Source: Bryum argenteum (taxonomy: Eukaryota > Streptophyta > Bryopsida > Bryales > Bryaceae). From it: DNA of 64,000 bases. This document shows positions 60,044-64,000 of this stretch, in pieces (positions within the stretch are counted from its first letter, which is position 1; each line of letters starts with the position of its first letter). Where the stretch lies: positions 24,890,364 to 24,954,363 of the forward strand of contig CM073322.1 in the NCBI GenBank assembly GCA_037043015.1, read 5' to 3'. Below the pieces are notes generated by a model. It was not told where the DNA came from. It made no database searches and saw nothing but the letters and a program-made list of their open reading frames with translations. The position numbers were made by a program, and so were the translations under genes.

Positions 60044-61709
60044 CTATTGAATCGGGCACTCAAACCTATGTTCTTCATTTGGGTCGTTCACTTCATCTCC
60101 AAAAAGAACTCCTTCTGCTTGAAAATCATTAGGAATTTGTAAATATTCCAAAATTTCTGATAATGTTTTATCTTTGCTTTGAATCAAATAGTTATGCAGT
60201 ATCGCACAACACTTAATAACATCCGGTACAAAACCCACCCTCAATTTTGTTTTGTTATCCATTTCCTTGAATCTTGCTTTGAAAATTCCAAAAGCGCGTT
60301 CTACAACGACCCTTGTTGAGCAATGATGTGTATTAAACATTTTGTAATTATCTGTTAATTCCATAGCGGGGCTTGCTTTAAATGGTGTTATAAGCCATGG
60401 TGCTAAAGGATAAGCCTTATCTGCAATGATATAGGGTTTTATATCAACACCGGAATAAAATCGTGAGGCTTATTATTTAATCCACGAATTTTTCCATCTC
60501 TAGCCAATTTATAGAATTCGGTTTGTTGAAAATGTGATGAGTCATGATTGCATCCCGGAGTCCAAAGATGTATAAGTGAAACAACACTCATTATCAACTA
60601 TAGCTTGCATAATCAAACTACAAAACCCTTTTTTGTTGATGTAATCTTCTCGACGCAACGATCGGGGAGGTGGATTAATATGTACATGTGTACCATCCAA
60701 TGCCCCAAGGCGGTGAGCTAATCCTTTTTGCCTTGAAATTCAATTGCAATACGTTTTAATTTATCCAACCGAGGCCACTCCAATTTGTATGATAGTCTCT
60801 TATTTACAATTTTCACAAAATCTTTTAATATTTCATAAACTGTTGATCGTCAATTCCAAAAAATCGAGAGACTAGATTTATGGAGGATCCACTTGTTAAT
60901 TTAAACAATGCAACAAAGAACCCTTTTTTCAACCGCAATTGGCGTTCTCCAATTGGTGGTTGGTTTTTTCAAACCATCTCTGAGCTCATCACATAATTTC
61001 AGAAATGTTTTCTTTCTGCAATGTAGAATATCAAACCATAAATGGGAAGGGTATTCTTCCATCAAAAAAGTAGAAAACCACGTCATACATCGGGGCATGA
61101 CATACCACCGATTTGTCAAATCAAGCATAAACTTTTTTAATTTACACAAAACTTGAGTGTATTGCATAATAATATATGCTACATTATCTTCAAGATTGAT
61201 ATCAATAATAGGGTTGTATATATTCCGGGCATGATGGTAAAAGATGTTAATGATATACAAAATGTTTGTCCTAGGTTCATAATGTTGTCCTCCAAGTTGT
61301 ACTATTTCAACCAATAGCATTGTTAGTACAGATAGATAGATAGATAGAAACTCCGGTCCCTTTCTAAGGAGCCGGCGTGAATGAAGTGTCCTTTCGTAAT
61401 GCTAATATCCCGATGGCCACCGGACAAGGGGAAATTGGAACAATACTACTTCCCCCTCTCGAGGGTGGACACTATAACTACGCTAGTTTCTAGCCTAGTT
61501 ACTAGTGCCTTGAGGATACTTGACATAGTATCCCCCCAAAGGACTTTGAGGTACCCATACAACAAGGTCCAAGGACCCCCCACAATAGTTGGGTGGACTA
61601 TAGTGGTGAGCACCACGCCGGCATGGGGAATGGAACCCACGACCTCCTCAATGGGGGCCATGAGCCCCAACCACCAAGCCAAGGCTTGTGGTGCCTCATT
61701 GTTAGTACA
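60044..61709 (-). pseudogene. PIF/Harbinger transposase (DDE_Tnp_4), decayed and interrupted by a SINE
   Basis: The minus strand encodes a HARBI1-like nuclease in pieces. An N-terminal part (61320-60901) holds WFSTFLMEEYPSHLWFDILH and AVEKRVLCC. It is followed by LTSGSS and TVYEILKDFV, then GALDGTHVHINPPP, GFCSLIMQAIVD, CNHDS, IIADKAYPLAPWLITPFKAS, and a C-terminal part (60364-60044) with STRVVVERAFGIFKARFKEM and CCAILHNYLIQ. The catalytic D, D, E codons are at about 60695-60697, 60419-60421 and 60299-60301, all kept. At least five frameshifts (near 60904, 60850, 60725, 60550, 60448) break the frame. A SINE at 61331-61696 splits the N-terminal part. No Myb-like partner ORF was found. Confidence 0.88.
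61331..61696 (-). mobile_element. tRNA-derived SINE with CTAT-repeat tail
   Basis: A 366-bp insertion flanked by a perfect 13-bp direct repeat, CATTGTTAGTACA (61318-61330 and 61697-61709). On the minus strand it starts with a tRNA-like head carrying an A-box-like TGGCTTGGTGG and a B-box-like GGTTCCATTCC, and ends in (CTAT)n, seen on the plus strand as GATAGATAGATAGATAG at 61331-61347. No ORF is present. Removing it and one copy of the repeat rejoins the transposase reading frame, which proves the insertion. Confidence 0.88.
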
Positions 61710-61902
61710 AATATCATTGATGACAACATTGCCTCCATATTTTGTTTTTTTTCAGAAGACAAAGGCATCAAATTTATTTCGTCTTCAATATCCATTTCGT
61801 TTTCCAACATGCTGTGAGCTCCATATCTCATTACAGCTTCTTCAAGAATATTTTCTGGACGGTGTTCCATATTTCCCAAGGGCTCCATTTCAACCTGATG
61901 GC
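61705..61902 (-). CDS. exon of uncertain ownership between the ULP1-like and Harbinger regions
   Basis: An open segment whose start at 61902 follows a good acceptor (TGTACAG). It has the right phase to continue from the ULP1-like exon that ends at 62100, giving GEGHQVEMEPLGNMEH. It is acidic (MDIEDEINLMPLSSEKK) and without its SINE would read on into the Harbinger N-terminal part. It may be the C-terminal tail of the protease, the N terminus of the transposase, or both if the two are fused. Confidence 0.45.
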
Positions 61903-62099
61903 CTGTACACCAGAGCAATAAAATTGAAGTAATTATCTAATTGTATGTAATCCAAATAATTTTATAATTATAAATTTTTATATGTCCTTAATACATGGAA
62001 CTAACATCACATATCAAATCCTCATTTTATATCAAACTTTAAATAATAATAAAAACTAAACATTCATAAACAACTATTATTTATAAATAAAGAACATAC
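61903..62099. other. probable intron
   Basis: Lies between the exon ending at 62100 (donor GTATGT on the minus strand) and the exon starting at 61902. AT-rich. Confidence 0.5.
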
Positions 62100-63629
62100 C
62101 TTCACCAACAACGTATTCTTCAGTTTCTCCATGATTGCTTAGCGCAAATATAATATCTCGTATTTTATTTCGCTTATTTTGAACATCAGATACTAGAAAC
62201 CAGTTTTTGGTAAGCTGCGGTAAATTTTTAACAAAATACTTATGCATTAGTATAAAACTGTAGAATAAAAATAATAATCAAAGTTGTTTTGCACTAATCA
62301 CTGCTCTTAGTTACAGTACATACAATTATTTTAAAGTAATACAAAATGATATAAGTTGTGTTTAGTGTATGCTTACAAAATTTTCATATCCACAAGAATC
62401 GTTCAACTTGAACTTCGAAGGTGCCGATTGAAGAAATAATTCAACATAATGGAGAAGAAATAATCCACAATCATAACCGTTTGTCTGCTGAGGCACCTAA
62501 TATCATTACAGTTCAATGTATAAGCAGGTGTACAAATAATTACTCACAAGTATATACCATGTATTTTTATTTGAGTAATGTACAGTGTGCAACGTACCTC
62601 AATATTTTCGTATTTTATGTTTGCAATTGCCTCCTGTAACAAATCACTTTCCAATGATTGTTGGCTTTGTAAGTAGTGAAAAATGAATCTGCAGTGTAAT
62701 GTTCCATGCATTGGTTAGTTAAGAAGGAGTTTCAAACAAGTCAAAGACAATGTAGTATCTATGGCTTTAATATAAATAACCAATATCCAAATTAAATGAT
62801 ATTCAATATACATACTTCCGAATTGGATCTTCTATGTCTGAAGTGTGTGAATTTCTGTAAGAATTCAAATGCAAGATGCATGTTTCACCAACATCGTTGT
62901 TTCCTGCACAATTAGAGCACAATTTGAGAAAATGTATGAATTTAATCACTTCTATATATTTACATCATTCAAACTACTTTGATTTGAAGCACATTTGGAT
63001 TTGAATCGTAATTGAAACTTACCTCTACCGTTTCCAATGAGGCCAAGATGACTAATGATGATAAGACTCCAATGTTCACTACAAGAATAAATTACAAAAT
63101 TAGTTACAATAAAATTAAAAGATGTGAACATCAATTTCTTAAAGTAAGATAAGAATGTAAATTAAAAAGGTAAATTCTACAAAAAGTAAAAGGTTTTCAG
63201 AAATATGTACCTTTTATTAATTGGTATAAAAATATACTCTTTTTCGAGTAAATTTACTCCACGAGTCCATCTAGACAGAGATTCAAAAGTGGAATATCCT
63301 TGTACGACTTGCATGAGTTTGGTGAAGAAAAAGCAAGTGAAACAAAAAAATTTGTTCGGTGATGGAATCCTCACATGCAAATATCTACAAAAAATCGACA
63401 AAATTGTTAGTTTAACATCTGGTATGACTGTACGTGTCATTTCAATTACCATTAAAAAAAACTTACTGAAAAAAGAAAAAAAAAATTACCTAATATAGAA
63501 ATCAATTAGAATATCGTTTAGGTATACGCAGGGTTGCAACCTGTCAATATCTGCACCCCTAATGTCCATGCCATCACTATACATATAATTGTAATATGAT
63601 ACAACAACAGGATCAGATGTTGAAGCCAT
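62100..63629 (-). CDS. ULP1/SENP-type C48 cysteine protease (deSUMOylase-like)
   Basis: Seven phase-compatible exons on the minus strand: 63629-63490, 63384-63211, 63078-63023, 62903-62816, 62688-62598, 62496-62377, 62214-62100, about 261 codons, perhaps continuing at 61902. The peptidase C48 domain is seen in order: YLNDILIDFYIRYL (strand and helix that grip SUMO), WTRGVNLLEKEYIFIPIN, catalytic H107 in SEHWSLIII, ILHLNS with N137 where the family has the catalytic Asp, oxyanion Q187 and nucleophile C193 in VPQQTNGYDCGLFLLHYVEL, then LTKNWFLVSDVQNKRNKIRD. The family cleaves SUMO from substrates. The Asp-to-Asn change may lower activity. The N-terminal regulatory region typical of host ULP1 genes is absent or outside this model. 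Its place next to a Harbinger transposase suggests a transposon-borne copy, which is inference. Confidence 0.82.
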
Positions 63630-64000
63630 GGAGAAAAGAAGTGTTATATTAGAAGAAAATATTTGCAAATCTTTAAAATATGGAAGACGATAATATCAAA
63701 ACTCTCATAAATGGGGTACCTCAAAATCACCATTTACTTAATTGAATTCGAAAGTGCAAAATTCCCTATTAAAAATATGAAATGTACAAGTCTTGTAAGG
63801 AAAATAATGAAAGAAACTAGTCAATTTTACAATATCCTTGGCTATATTTATATCAACTATGTAATAATATAATCTATATCTATAATAAAATATAAAGTGG
63901 TAAACTTAAGTGAGTGTTATCATATGTAAAGTTGAGATTTTTAAATTCAAAGTAGATCAATTCATTATAGTTCAGTGAGTGTTATCATTGTTCAAGTAGC
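63630..64000. other. upstream of the ULP1-like exons, AT-rich
   Basis: No promoter or gene assigned. GTGAGTGTTATCAT occurs twice (about 63910 and 63976). An in-frame ATG at 63668 would extend the protease N terminus by 13 residues. Confidence 0.35.

Noticed and set aside
61595..61696. A genuine tRNA gene
   Set aside because: The tRNA-like head has box A and box B motifs but does not fold into a full cloverleaf with anticodon arm as read, and it sits in a SINE with target duplication.

Overview
The window is nuclear DNA of a land plant. It carries plant-type plastid genes (a PTC52-like Rieske oxygenase, the large plant form of HDS/IspG, and plastid histidinol-phosphate aminotransferase), a plant RCI2/PMP3 and a plant EDR2-C protein. 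All are split by GT-AG introns and set in AT-rich, repeat-dense DNA. A vanadium-haloperoxidase-like gene pair and a piggyBac element are both unusual for flowering plants, so a bryophyte or other non-seed plant is my best guess. That is inference only.

Layout. 1-206: end of a TTAA-type non-autonomous transposon. 1142-3579 (+): PTC52-like oxygenase, 7 exons. 7258-7624 (-): RCI2/PMP3, 2 exons. 9888-15894 (-): HDS/IspG, 19 exons, complete. 17.4-21.2 kb: small transposons in AT-rich DNA. 22334-23994 (+): EDR2-C (DUF1336) protein, 3 exons. 25759-27402 (+): SEC13, 3 exons. 28205-30735 (-): HISN6, 9 exons, tail-to-tail with SEC13. 31-39 kb: TTAA elements, nested 325-bp elements, minisatellites and one small unknown ORF (37290-37595, -). 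45276-46762 (+): vanadium-haloperoxidase/PAP2-like gene, followed by a broken tandem copy (48393-49910). 52322-58208: a complete piggyBac transposon with a 1209-codon transposase ORF. 60044-61709 (-): decayed PIF/Harbinger transposase split by a tRNA-derived SINE. 62100-63629 (-): exons of a ULP1/SENP-type SUMO protease.

The host genes are mostly housekeeping: plastid isoprenoid supply (HDS), chlorophyll-related oxygenation (PTC52), histidine synthesis (HISN6), COPII and nuclear pore (SEC13) and a membrane proteolipid (RCI2). They do not form a cluster.

The main point of interest is the mobile DNA. A coding-complete piggyBac lies among several small elements that share its TTAA target and its CCC(C/T)TAA end. 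The piggyBac insertion site can be read directly, because it lies in a tandem repeat with unoccupied junctions. On the right flank a ULP1-like protease reads, in the same direction and in a compatible intron phase, into a Harbinger transposase remnant.
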